In this document: in pieces, positions 18,518 to 27,387 of the stretch
How positions within the stretch are numbered: the stretch's first letter is position 1
Layout of the letters: every line of letters begins with the position of its first letter
DNA from: a virus
Virus record (IMG/VR): IMGVR_UViG_3300044634_001013
Span: 1 to 64,000 of that record
Reading direction: 5' to 3' (one strand)
DNA length: 64,000 nt
The notes under the pieces: model-generated
Seen by the model: the letters and a program-made list of their open reading frames with translations, nothing else
Database searches by the model: none
Told to the model about the DNA's origin: nothing
Position numbers and translations under genes: made by a program

Positions 18518-19405
18518 ATGACTAAACACGTTAAAGTAAATGGAGTATGGAAAGACGTAACTCAACAATATGTTAAAGTTGGCGGTTCATGGAAAACTGT
18601 ATCTTCTGGCTGGATTAAAGTAGCAGGAGTTTGGAAACAGTTTTATTCTTCTATACCAACAGTTTCTGTTACATATTTAGTTGTTGCAGGTGCAGGTGCA
18701 GGTGGATCTTCTGCAGGTGGTGGCGGCGGCGCTGGAGGAATGGTTGAGGGAACATATAGTTTGACATCTACTGGAACATATCCAGTAGTTGTAGGTGCTG
18801 GGGGTTCAGCAACCCCAACGAATGGTCCTGGAAACTCTGGATTTAATTCATCAGTGTTTGGAATTAATGGTATCGGTGGCGGAGGAGCATCTGCTTGGGG
18901 TCAAGGAAATGCACAAAGCGGTGGATCTGGTGGTGGCGGCGGCGCTGGAGGAAATTATAATGGCACAGGAGTTCAGTTTGGTGGAGCATCAACACAAACT
19001 TCTCCATCTGGTGGAACTGGTTATGGAAATGCTGGATCAAACGGAAACTCAAGTGGAAGCGGTAGCGCAGGTGGCGGCGGCGGAGCTGGAAGTGCTGGAG
19101 GACTTCCAGCAGCGGGATCTGGAAGAGCAAATTCTATTTCTGGTTCATCAGTAACATATTCATCTGGAGGAACTGGAGGTTTTACTGGAATTGTTTCTGG
19201 AACATATCCTAGTGGTGCTGCAAATACGGGAAATGGTGGAACTGGGTCAACAGACAATAAAACAGCAGGAGCTGGTGGTTCTGGTATAGTCATAATTAGA
19301 TATACAACTGGATCAATGACAGCAACTGGCGGAACAGTAACAACAAGCGGAGGAAATACAATTCATACATTTACGGCTAACGGAAACTTTGTGAGGACAG
19401 CATAA
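18518..19405 (+). CDS. Glycine-rich tail adhesin
   Basis: A 295-residue protein. Residues 1-45 hold three 'W.K/V' repeats ('VKVNGVWKDV', 'VKVGGSWKTV', 'IKVAGVWKQF'), a short anchor repeat. The rest is a Gly-rich domain starting 'TYLVVAGAGAGG' with many runs of 3-5 glycines and ending 'GGSGIVIIRY', then a small Thr-rich strand. This 'LVVAGGGGG...VVIRY' family is common at the tips of phage fibres; Gly-rich stretches can pack as polyglycine-II helices, as in some T-even adhesins. Likely a receptor-binding tip. Confidence 0.78.
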   Translation: MTKHVKVNGVWKDVTQQYVKVGGSWKTVSSGWIKVAGVWKQFYSSIPTVSVTYLVVAGAGAGGSSAGGGGGAGGMVEGTYSLTSTGTYPVVVGAGGSATPTNGPGNSGFNSSVFGINGIGGGGASAWGQGNAQSGGSGGGGGAGGNYNGTGVQFGGASTQTSPSGGTGYGNAGSNGNSSGSGSAGGGGGAGSAGGLPAAGSGRANSISGSSVTYSSGGTGGFTGIVSGTYPSGAANTGNGGTGSTDNKTAGAGGSGIVIIRYTTGSMTATGGTVTTSGGNTIHTFTANGNFVRTA

Positions 19406-19749
19406 TGGCACACTGGGCAGAAATTGATGAAAATAATATTGTTACTCGTGTAACTGTTGGAGACAATAATGATCCAGATGAAGGGTATCAGTGGCTTGTA
19501 GATAATTTGGGCGGAACTTGGATTAAGACTTCCTACAATGCAGCAACAAATGGTTTTAGAAAAAACTACGCAGGTATTGGTTATACATGGGATGAGGATA
19601 GAGATGCCTTTATTCCGCCTCAGAGATTTCAGTCATGGAAGTTAGACGAAGAAACATGTATCTGGGTACCCTCAAAACCTTATCCAGAAGACGGAAAAAT
19701 ATATGTATGGGATGAAGATGCTCAAAAATGGCTGGCAGATCTAGAATAA
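19405..19749 (+). CDS. Conserved small tail-region protein
   Basis: A 114-residue acidic protein whose ATG overlaps the previous stop. 'AHWAEIDENNIVTRV', 'TSYNAATNGFRKNYAGIGY', 'WDEDRDAFIPPQRFQSW' and 'CIWVPSKPYP' match a family often seen in structural regions of cyanophage and pelagiphage genomes. Its role is not known; by place it may be a small virion or fibre-assembly protein. The gene is followed by a strong extended -10 element. Confidence 0.65.
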   Translation: MAHWAEIDENNIVTRVTVGDNNDPDEGYQWLVDNLGGTWIKTSYNAATNGFRKNYAGIGYTWDEDRDAFIPPQRFQSWKLDEETCIWVPSKPYPEDGKIYVWDEDAQKWLADLE

Positions 19750-19754
19750 AGGAA

Positions 19755-19763
19755 TGCTATAAT
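19755..19763 (+). promoter_or_regulatory. Extended -10 promoter TGCTATAAT
   Basis: TGC plus a perfect TATAAT directly after the stop of the gene before. The same nine bases occur at 31835 and 58982. No -35 box is visible. It would give a leader of about 28 bases to the TTG-started gene at 19798, and this leader includes AGGGG and a start-stop pair ATGTGA at 19786-19791. Confidence 0.6.
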
Positions 19764-19797
19764 TAAGTCATACCAATTAGGGGATATGTGAACCAGA

Positions 19798-21762
19798 TTG
19801 TCAGATAAAGATTTTAAAGTAAAGAATAAGCTTGTAGTCAATGGACTTACTGGCGGTGCTGGCCCGCTTATTGCCAACTCAAATAAAGAAATAGATTCAG
19901 TAGCATTCCTAACTACATTGCAGGGCGGAACAGGAACAACAACATCTCCTTCTGCTGGTCAAGTATTATATTCAGCAGGCGGAACATCATATAACCCAAC
20001 AGCCATAAATACATTAGATGTAAAGGGTGCCACATACTCTGCAGATGCCCCATCTAGCCCAGTTATTGGGCAAATCTGGGTGGAGTCAGATACAACCTCA
20101 GATTCATTTGATCCAAATATTATTCGCAGAAAGTCATTTACTGCAACTGCAGCACAAACTACATTTACAACAGATGTTCCATTTATTCAGGGATATGAGC
20201 AGGTGTTCTTTAATGGAATGCTACTTGTTCGTAATAATGACTATACAACTACAAATGATACTACTGTTGTTTTAACAACAGGGGCGGCAGTAAACGATGT
20301 AGTAGAAGTAGTAACAATAACTAATTTAAATTCTATTAACACCGTCACAACAACTGGTGCAAATACAATAACATCAACTAGTGCATCTACAATACCATTA
20401 ACAATACAAGGCGCAGCATCTCAAACAGCTGACTTGCTTAGACTTACAAACAGCTCTGGACAAATTTTAGCAAACCATAACGGATCAACTTTAAATTTAA
20501 AAACTAATACATTCCCAGCTCTTTCATTAACAAGATATGGAATAGATCAGGCAAGCGCAGGTATAGATTTTATAAAATCAAATAGTGCTACTTTAGATAC
20601 TGATGCTGCCGTAGCTTTAGATAGCAAACTGTTTGATATGAGGTCTGTTGGTTATGATGGATCAGCATACGGAACTGTTGCAACATCAATATCTGGTTGG
20701 GTAGACGGTGCAGTAAGTAGTGGATCTATTCCAGGAAGATTAGTTTTTGCTACGTCTGGCGTAGAAAGACTTCGGATTAATTCTAGTGGAAATATAAGCT
20801 CATTATTCAATCAATCATTTGCTAACAGCTCATATGCTGGAAAGAATGTAATAATTAATGGAGCGATGGATATCTGGCAAAGAGGTACTTCTTTTCCAAG
20901 CGGAGTCGGTCTTGGATCTGCAACAGTTTATTCTGCAGATAGATGGCACTGGTACAGAGGCGGAAATGATTCAGGAGCAACTTTAACTAGACAGTCTGCT
21001 GGACTTGCTGGATTTCAATATTGTATTAGAATGCAAAGAAACTCTGGAAATACTTCTACTCAAGCATTAGGATTAAGATATACTGCAGAAACTGCAGACT
21101 CTGTAAGATTTGCAGGAAAACAAGTTACGTTATCATTCTGGGCGAGAAAAGGTGCAAACTATAGCGGATCAAGCAATACATTTAGAGCAACAGTTGCAAC
21201 TGGAACTGGAACAGATCAAGTAGTTCATTCATTTACTGGATTTGCTTATATCGTAGATCAAAATGTAACTCTTACAGATAACTGGCAAAGATTTACTCTT
21301 ACTGGAACTGCCGCATCTAATGTTACTCAAATTGGTTTAGAAATGTTCCATACACCAACAGGTACTGCAGGGGCAAATGATTTTATGGAAATTACTGGAA
21401 TTCAATTAGAAGAAGGTTCAATAGCAACACCTTTTTCTCGTGCAACAGGAACTACTCAAGGTGAACTTGCTGCATGCCAAAGATATTTCCAAATACTTGG
21501 AGACAATATCTATGAATTAATTTATGGCGGCTACATGACTTCAGGAACTGTTGCCTACATATCTTTTCCATTCCCAGTAACTATGAGAACTACTCCAGTC
21601 GGAACATTAGTTGGAGGTTGGGCAGTATTTAATACAGGACAACCAGTAATTCAAGCAACATTTCCACATACAATTTCTTTAAGAGCAACATCAACTGCTA
21701 CAGGACAATTTTATTTTCATAGTAATACAACATATTATTTAACAATGAATGCGGAGCTGTAA
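19798..21762 (+). CDS. Fibre protein with lectin-like domain (paralogue 5), TTG start
   Basis: A 654-residue protein. The start must be TTG at 19798: 'SDKDFKVKNKLVV' lines up with the N-termini of 9221 and 14769, and an in-frame stop lies 9 bases upstream. After 'TLQGGTGTTTSP' and 'GYEQVFFNGMLLVR' comes a shaft stretch, then the lectin-like domain from about residue 345 ('KNVIINGAMDIWQRGTSF', 'YSADRWHWY', 'IQLEEGSIATPFSRATG'), head 'AACQRYFQ' and end 'MNAEL'. It joins the shaft part of 14769 to the lectin head of the short paralogues, showing how modules have been mixed. Confidence 0.8.
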   Translation: MSDKDFKVKNKLVVNGLTGGAGPLIANSNKEIDSVAFLTTLQGGTGTTTSPSAGQVLYSAGGTSYNPTAINTLDVKGATYSADAPSSPVIGQIWVESDTTSDSFDPNIIRRKSFTATAAQTTFTTDVPFIQGYEQVFFNGMLLVRNNDYTTTNDTTVVLTTGAAVNDVVEVVTITNLNSINTVTTTGANTITSTSASTIPLTIQGAASQTADLLRLTNSSGQILANHNGSTLNLKTNTFPALSLTRYGIDQASAGIDFIKSNSATLDTDAAVALDSKLFDMRSVGYDGSAYGTVATSISGWVDGAVSSGSIPGRLVFATSGVERLRINSSGNISSLFNQSFANSSYAGKNVIINGAMDIWQRGTSFPSGVGLGSATVYSADRWHWYRGGNDSGATLTRQSAGLAGFQYCIRMQRNSGNTSTQALGLRYTAETADSVRFAGKQVTLSFWARKGANYSGSSNTFRATVATGTGTDQVVHSFTGFAYIVDQNVTLTDNWQRFTLTGTAASNVTQIGLEMFHTPTGTAGANDFMEITGIQLEEGSIATPFSRATGTTQGELAACQRYFQILGDNIYELIYGGYMTSGTVAYISFPFPVTMRTTPVGTLVGGWAVFNTGQPVIQATFPHTISLRATSTATGQFYFHSNTTYYLTMNAEL

Positions 21763-21763
21763 A

Positions 21764-21925
21764 ATGACAATAATATATGAACATATAAATGAAGATCTAG
21801 AAAATATGATTATAGAGCATATTAGCAGAACAAATGAAGACGGTTCGGTATCTTGGATTCCAATAGAGCCAAAGAATTCTGAATATCAAGAGTATTTAAG
21901 GTGGGTGGAGGAAAATAATGTCTAG
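21764..21925 (+). CDS. Small acidic fibre-associated protein, short relative of 14520
   Basis: A 53-residue open frame beginning one base after the stop of the fibre gene and ending 8 bases inside the next gene. The core 'GSVSWIPIEPKNSEYQEYL' then 'RWVE' matches the protein at 14520 (WIP..P.NS.Y..YLRWVE), which supports it as a real gene. Its N-terminus is rich in Ile and Glu. Possible fibre chaperone. It has little ribosome site of its own and is probably coupled to the gene before. Confidence 0.6.
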   Translation: MTIIYEHINEDLENMIIEHISRTNEDGSVSWIPIEPKNSEYQEYLRWVEENNV

Positions 21926-22949
21926 AGTTAGAGATCTAGCAAGTATATTAACAGCATCATCTAGTATGGCTACTGATACTGAAGTTTCTGCTGTATCCGC
22001 TCAAATTCCTACAAATGTCGCGGGTAAGAATTTTGTAATTAATGGCGGAATGGATATAGCCCAGAGAGGAACATCTTTAACTGGAGTAAATGGTTACTCG
22101 TTAGATAGATGGCTAGTTAACGGATTTGGAACAAATTCAAATATATCAGTAGGTCAATTTTTAATATCTACATTAATTCCAGGTCTTAGATATTATATGA
22201 GAGTTGCTCCTACTACATCAAATAATCAAAATTTTTGGATTAGCCAATCTTTAGAAACTCATGAAGTTATAAGGCTTGCTGGTAAACAAGTAACATTATC
22301 TTTCTATCACAGAATGCCGTTTGCATTTACTGGAACATGGAGTGCGGCTGTATCGTTTTCTACTGGCACAGATGCTAATCTGCATTATCCAGCTTCATCC
22401 ACAGGAATTTTTGCTGAAAATTTAAGTGGCACAGCGGCATGGCAAAGGTATACAAAAACATTTACAGTTCCTGCAAATGCAACTTCCCTTGCTATACAGT
22501 TTCAAACAACAAACAATGTTTTAAACACATCTATGTTTGATTTAACAGGAGTTCAATTAGAAATTGGATCTGTTGCTACAGATTTTTCTAGAGCAGGTGG
22601 AGATATTCAAGGAGAACTTTCTAAATGCCAAAGATATTACTGGCGATATGGTGGAGAAAATGTCTATCAATTTTTTGGTAACGGACTTGCCCCATCAACT
22701 AGCGGAGTGTATTATTTTATAAATAATCCAGTTCCAATGAGAGTTGGACCAACATCAATTGAGTTTGCTTCATTGGCAGCCTACGACGGACCAAATGCAA
22801 TTGTAGTCAGCAATCTTATTTTAGATAGACCAACAAGAAACGGAGCATTCTTGTTTGCAACTGTATCTGGTACAACTCAATATAGACCTTACATGATAAC
22901 AACAAATAATAATGCTAACGGATACTTGGCATTTAGTGCGGAATTATAG
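21918..22949 (+). CDS. Fibre protein with lectin-like domain (paralogue 6)
   Basis: A 343-residue protein with GGAGG upstream, inside the end of the small gene before. Anchor 'MSRVRDLASILTASSS' relates it to 10841 and 16667. Lectin-like domain: 'KNFVINGGMDIAQRGTSL' (Ala for the usual Trp), 'YSLDRWLV', 'LAGKQVTLSFYHRM', 'VQLEIGSVATDFSRAGGD'. Head 'SKCQRYYWR', end 'FSAEL'. Function as for its siblings. Confidence 0.77.
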   Translation: MSRVRDLASILTASSSMATDTEVSAVSAQIPTNVAGKNFVINGGMDIAQRGTSLTGVNGYSLDRWLVNGFGTNSNISVGQFLISTLIPGLRYYMRVAPTTSNNQNFWISQSLETHEVIRLAGKQVTLSFYHRMPFAFTGTWSAAVSFSTGTDANLHYPASSTGIFAENLSGTAAWQRYTKTFTVPANATSLAIQFQTTNNVLNTSMFDLTGVQLEIGSVATDFSRAGGDIQGELSKCQRYYWRYGGENVYQFFGNGLAPSTSGVYYFINNPVPMRVGPTSIEFASLAAYDGPNAIVVSNLILDRPTRNGAFLFATVSGTTQYRPYMITTNNNANGYLAFSAEL

Positions 22950-22959
22950 GAGATAAATA

Positions 22960-24141
22960 ATGGGTAAAAAAATAAGAGTATGGGATGGAACAGCGTGGCA
23001 AGATGTAGCACCATCATTGCCTTATACCGCCATTCATTCTGCACAAGCATCAATGCCATTGACTGGCGTAGATGGGCAAGTTTGGCTAGACACAGATGGA
23101 ACTTTGGCGGGACAAGATTTTGTTCCATTAGCTGGTGGAACAATGACAGGAAATTTAAACACTCCTTCTATAAATAGTGGACCAATTGTTGGACGTAATA
23201 ATTTATTAAATGGTGATTTTTCAATTTGGCAGCGTGGCACATCATTTACTGGCACAAGTAATTCAAATGTATTTACCGCCGACAGATGGATAGTTCAAAG
23301 TCAAGGAGTAAATAGCTCTGTATCAAAACAAGTCTTGTCTGGTGGAGAAATTGCTGGATATGATTCAGAGTCTTATATTAGAATTTCAAATGCTTCAGCT
23401 GGATCTGCAAATACATTATTTATACAAAGAATAGAAGATGTTAGAAGTATGGCAGGTCAAAATGTCACTGTTTCATTTTGGGCAAAAGCTTCTACTGCAA
23501 CTACAATATATGTAAGATCTGATCAAGATTTTGGTTCTGGCGGAAGTTCTAGAGTTGCTAATGGAGGTTCTGGAGTTTCAGTTTCTACTACATGGCAAAG
23601 AAGGTCTGCGACATTTGCATTATCTTCAATTTCTGGAAAAACGATTGGGCCTTCATCCTATTTAGACTTTTTTATATACTGGGCAAATACATCCGCACAG
23701 ACTGTAGATTTATGGGGAATTCAAATAGAATTAGGCAGTCAAGCAACTCCATTTCATACTGCTACTCCAAATCAACAAACAGAATTAGCAGCATGTCAGA
23801 GATATTATTATAGAACATCTGGAACAACATACACTCCATTAACTGTAGGAGGATATACTCAAAGCACTACTGATTTAGCTTGGTGGGTCCCGCTTCCAGT
23901 TTCAATGCGTGTAGCGCCAACGTCTCTAGATTTTTCAGGATCTGGAGCTATAGCATTTAGAAGTGCTAACAACGGATCTGGATACACTATGGGGAATTTG
24001 ACCTTTGCATCTTCGCTATCAACACCGACATTAGCTCGTGGTGGAGGATCAATCAGTAGCGGAACATGGGTAGCCTTTCACTCAGGCTACCTTGAAGGAA
24101 ATAACGGACCATGCTTTCTAGGATTTTCAGCGGAATTATAA
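22960..24141 (+). CDS. Fibre protein with lectin-like domain (paralogue 7)
   Basis: A 393-residue protein. Anchor 'GKKIRVWDGTAWQDVAPS', 'GQVWLDTDGTLAG', a short shaft 'LAGGTMTGNLNTPSI', then the lectin-like domain 'RNNLLNGDFSIWQRGTSF', 'FTADRWIV', 'MAGQNVTVSFWAKA', 'IQIELGSQATPFHTATPN', head 'AACQRYYYR', end 'FSAEL'. Closest in layout to 11883 and 24152. GGAG 7 bases before ATG. Confidence 0.78.
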   Translation: MGKKIRVWDGTAWQDVAPSLPYTAIHSAQASMPLTGVDGQVWLDTDGTLAGQDFVPLAGGTMTGNLNTPSINSGPIVGRNNLLNGDFSIWQRGTSFTGTSNSNVFTADRWIVQSQGVNSSVSKQVLSGGEIAGYDSESYIRISNASAGSANTLFIQRIEDVRSMAGQNVTVSFWAKASTATTIYVRSDQDFGSGGSSRVANGGSGVSVSTTWQRRSATFALSSISGKTIGPSSYLDFFIYWANTSAQTVDLWGIQIELGSQATPFHTATPNQQTELAACQRYYYRTSGTTYTPLTVGGYTQSTTDLAWWVPLPVSMRVAPTSLDFSGSGAIAFRSANNGSGYTMGNLTFASSLSTPTLARGGGSISSGTWVAFHSGYLEGNNGPCFLGFSAEL

Positions 24142-24151
24142 GGAGATATAA

Positions 24152-25366
24152 ATGCCAACATTAGGAAATACACCAAGACCAGCTTATGTATATGATACAG
24201 AGACAGATACTTGGGTTCCCGTCGGAGTAGGAGCACATACTCATAGCGATATACCAAATACATTGGTAGATGCTAAGGGAGATCTTATTACCGCCACCGC
24301 CGATAACGTTCCTGCCCGTTTAGCAAAAGGAGCGGACGGAACAGTATTAGTTGCAGACTCCACAACTTCAACAGGATTAGCTTGGCAGCCATATGCTCCA
24401 CAAGTTGTTGCAGGAAAAAATAAAATAATCAATGGAGATTTTTCAGTTTGGCAACGTGGATCTTCTTTTACAAGCCCATCAGATAATGTATTTACAGCAG
24501 ATCGCTGGAGACAAAATGGTGACGGAACAAAGGGCACAAGAATTTGGAGTAGACAAGCATTTACTCCAGGAGAAATTCCTGGATATGAATCTCAATACTA
24601 TATGAGATTTCAGCAATCTGTGGCTGGTTCTGGAGCAACATATCAAAATATATTAATTCAGCCAATTGAAGATGTTAGAACGTTGGCTGGAAAAACTGTA
24701 ACTTTCTCATTTTGGGCAAAAGCAGACACAACTGGAAGAACTATTGCCCCTATAGCATATAGATTTTATGGAACAGGAAGCCCTTCTTCCGCAGAAGGAA
24801 TAAATCCAGCACCAATAACATTAACTACATCATGGCAAAGATATTCCTCAACATTTTTTATTCCGTCTTTAGCTGGCAAAACAATATCTTCATCTGATCA
24901 TACTTTGCAAATGATTTTAGCTCCGACATTTAATATTGCTCAAACAATTGATATTTGGGGGATTCAATTAGAAGAAGGATCAGTAGCAACCCCATTTAGC
25001 ACAGCAACAGGAACTATTCAGGGAGAGCTCGCTGCATGCCAAAGATATTATTATAAAATAGGTCCATCCGATGGATCTTCTTCATCATTTTTATATTCAC
25101 CATTGGGAATGGCTAATGCTACTACTCAAGTAATTGTTACATTTCCTTTCCCTCAAATAATGCGTGTTAAGCCAACATCTATTGAGTATACAAATCCAAG
25201 AGTTTCTGATGGGGCAAACGTATCAACTGCAACATCTTTAATTTTGGGAGATGCTTCATCAAGCCTGGGCTCTGTTAATGTTAATGGATCTGGATTTACA
25301 GTATTTAGAAATTATTGGATGATGAATAACAGTAACTCATCCCTTGCGTTTAACGCAGAACTATAA
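24152..25366 (+). CDS. Fibre protein with lectin-like domain (paralogue 8)
   Basis: A 404-residue protein. The anchor 'RPAYVYDTETDTWVPVGVG' differs from the others but keeps the 'W.P' ending, followed by 'VDAKGDLITATADNVPARL' as in 11883. Lectin-like domain: 'KNKIINGDFSVWQRGSSF', 'FTADRWRQ', 'LAGKTVTFSFWAKA', 'IQLEEGSVATPFSTATG'; head 'AACQRYYYK'; end 'FNAEL'. Last of the eight Ala-Glu-Leu proteins. Confidence 0.78.
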   Translation: MPTLGNTPRPAYVYDTETDTWVPVGVGAHTHSDIPNTLVDAKGDLITATADNVPARLAKGADGTVLVADSTTSTGLAWQPYAPQVVAGKNKIINGDFSVWQRGSSFTSPSDNVFTADRWRQNGDGTKGTRIWSRQAFTPGEIPGYESQYYMRFQQSVAGSGATYQNILIQPIEDVRTLAGKTVTFSFWAKADTTGRTIAPIAYRFYGTGSPSSAEGINPAPITLTTSWQRYSSTFFIPSLAGKTISSSDHTLQMILAPTFNIAQTIDIWGIQLEEGSVATPFSTATGTIQGELAACQRYYYKIGPSDGSSSSFLYSPLGMANATTQVIVTFPFPQIMRVKPTSIEYTNPRVSDGANVSTATSLILGDASSSLGSVNVNGSGFTVFRNYWMMNNSNSSLAFNAEL

Positions 25367-25377
25367 GGAGAAATAAA

Positions 25378-25542
25378 ATGCTAAACTATGAAAGAATAAC
25401 AACTACAAACATGGATGAAACTACAACAGATCATATTATTATAGATCGTGGAAATGATGAGTTTACTTCGTTTCCCGCCGTTGATGGAAACCCTGCATAT
25501 GAAGCTTTTAAGTTACAACTAGAAGCAGAAGCAGCGGAATAA
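25378..25542 (+). CDS. Small acidic protein after fibre gene
   Basis: A 54-residue open frame with GGAGA 7 bases before ATG. It begins 'LNYERITTTNMDETTTDH' and ends 'NPAYEAFKLQLEAEAAE'. It sits where 14520 and 21764 sit relative to their fibre genes and shares the acidic character and 'P.NP.Y..F/Y' ending, so it may be a third fibre-assembly helper. Sequence alone does not prove this. Confidence 0.5.
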   Translation: MLNYERITTTNMDETTTDHIIIDRGNDEFTSFPAVDGNPAYEAFKLQLEAEAAE

Positions 25543-25546
25543 AAAT

Positions 25547-27325
25547 ATGTCATATCAGCTTAAGGTAATCAAGGATTACCCAATTGGTTTTTGGCCATTG
25601 GATGAGTCTTCTGGAACTACCGCTGCTGATATTTCAGGATGCGGAAACAATGGAACATATACTGGAGGATTATCTACTGGCTTAATCCCATTAGTTTCTG
25701 GAGGCCTAAACGGGTCTTTAATTAATAATACAAAATATATAACCTTACCAGTAACTAAAGATTATTATGGATCTACCGCCGACGGCGGCTTTGCAGATGA
25801 AAATTCATCTGACAATGATTTTTCATTAGAGGTTTGGATATACCCTAAATTTACAACCTCCTCATTAACTCCGATATTTGCAGACAGCTCAGCAGATGTT
25901 GGAATATATTATGAAAAAGGAAACATTGTTTTTAAACTTGAAGCGGAAAGAATAGACTATACACTTCCAATAATTAGCTCATCCATACACATCGTTGCTG
26001 TATATTCTAAATCAAGTATGTCTTTGTATGTAAATGGAAAGTTTGGATCAAGCAAGGCTCTGGATAATTTTAAATTTACAAACCCATCTATCACATTAAA
26101 AGTCGGTCCAACAACTAGTGCATCAGATTCATTTATTGTAGATGCTCCTGCCGTATATAGATACGGATTAGATTTAAATTTGGCGGCAGAACATTATTCT
26201 ATTTCAAGTGGCATATCTCCTTTGCAGGTAGCCTATCCAGAAAACGGAACTTTATTTGATATATATGACGATGGTGTTTCAAGACAATATGCATTTATGT
26301 ACCCCGCAAATAGACCATGGGAATATTTCTTAACTGAAGACTTAATATATAATGGCGAAGAACAATATATAGAAATTAAAAAAACGGCCACAGCAGCCTC
26401 TAAGAGCGTCGTAATCACAGATGCTATAGCAATACCTTCGGGATTCAATCTAGACTCGTCTAAGATAGAGTGGAACGGCGATAACGGGGTATCTGTAAGA
26501 GCCTCTACAGATGGTACAACATGGCAACCATGTATTAATGGAAGATCTATTCCTCAATTTAAATTAGATGATTCTTCATTTAGCACAGAAAGAACCCTTT
26601 ATCTTGAGATAACTTTAGCCTCATCAGATGCATCTAAATATCTACCAAGGCTTTATAGCTTAATTCTATGTTTTTATAATGACCAGATATTGTATTCTCA
26701 AACTAATGGCGACTATTTAAATACTTTAGATGGACTATCTGGGGCTACAATAAAAGAAATTACGACGGGTAGAATTAGTCATCCTATTCTTTCCCGCCAT
26801 AAAAATAATGGCCTAAGAACTGGATCGGCATCTGGCTTTAAAGTAAATACATCAGAATCAATTAGAACCGTAGAGTTCTTTTTGACGCTATCAGCCCTCA
26901 CCGCAAATTGTATATTATTTAGTAGCGCAGATGGAACCTATGTTGCCTCTAAGTTTGCCTGGGGAAATACTGGAACTATTGATAAAACAAACATATCTTC
27001 AATACATGTCAATGGTATCGACAAGACGTCTGCAACAAATATTAGTACGGTGTTTACAGCAGACGAGCTGTATCATATAGTGATAGTGACATCTGGTCCA
27101 ATTACTGGACCAATTAGGTTCAACTATTTAAGCTCAGGCGGCCCATCTTCCCTATATCAGTATTTGTCATACTACCCAGAAGCATTTACTTCTCAAAATG
27201 CTGTAGACCATTACAACATGCATATAGGCAGAACCTCGTCTGTAGCAGACGATTCGTCTGTGGCTTTGACAGAAAATGCAGTTAACTTCTATAATAATGA
27301 CTGGATCGTAATCCAAAACAGATAA
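25547..27325 (+). CDS. Tail protein with LamG/concanavalin-like lectin domain
   Basis: A 592-residue protein. Residues 1-225 form a LamG-like jelly roll: 'GFWPLDESSGTTAADISGCGNNGTYTG', split here as 'PIGFWPLDESSGTTAADISG' then 'GNNGTYTG', 'FSLEVWIYPKF', 'HIVAVYSKSSMSLYVNGK'. A second, weaker beta region lies near residues 420-590 ('FFLTLSALTANCILFSS', 'YHIVIVTSGPITG', 'NFYNNDWIVIQNR'), likely another lectin-type domain. Such proteins are found at tail tips and bind glycans. It closes the fibre array. Ribosome site weak. Confidence 0.75.
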   Translation: MSYQLKVIKDYPIGFWPLDESSGTTAADISGCGNNGTYTGGLSTGLIPLVSGGLNGSLINNTKYITLPVTKDYYGSTADGGFADENSSDNDFSLEVWIYPKFTTSSLTPIFADSSADVGIYYEKGNIVFKLEAERIDYTLPIISSSIHIVAVYSKSSMSLYVNGKFGSSKALDNFKFTNPSITLKVGPTTSASDSFIVDAPAVYRYGLDLNLAAEHYSISSGISPLQVAYPENGTLFDIYDDGVSRQYAFMYPANRPWEYFLTEDLIYNGEEQYIEIKKTATAASKSVVITDAIAIPSGFNLDSSKIEWNGDNGVSVRASTDGTTWQPCINGRSIPQFKLDDSSFSTERTLYLEITLASSDASKYLPRLYSLILCFYNDQILYSQTNGDYLNTLDGLSGATIKEITTGRISHPILSRHKNNGLRTGSASGFKVNTSESIRTVEFFLTLSALTANCILFSSADGTYVASKFAWGNTGTIDKTNISSIHVNGIDKTSATNISTVFTADELYHIVIVTSGPITGPIRFNYLSSGGPSSLYQYLSYYPEAFTSQNAVDHYNMHIGRTSSVADDSSVALTENAVNFYNNDWIVIQNR

Positions 27326-27346
27326 TTTGTCAGACTGCCTGACAAA
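27326..27346. promoter_or_regulatory. 8-bp inverted repeat before the portal operon
   Basis: TTTGTCAG and CTGACAAA flank a 5-base spacer, directly after the stop of the LamG gene. There is no T-run after it, so it is not a standard terminator. It lies 5 bases upstream of the -35 of the next promoter, as an operator or mRNA 3'-end stabiliser would. Confidence 0.45.
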
Positions 27347-27350
27347 AAGC

Positions 27351-27379
27351 TGGACTTAAACAGCAAAGAATGGTAAAAT
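27351..27379 (+). promoter_or_regulatory. Promoter TGGACT-17-TAAAAT, near-leaderless
   Basis: TGGACT (27351-27356), 17 bases, TGG-TAAAAT (TAAAAT at 27374-27379). The ATG of the next gene starts 8 bases after the -10 and no ribosome site lies between, so transcription probably starts at or next to the start codon. Confidence 0.65.
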
Positions 27380-27387
27380 AAAAGCCT

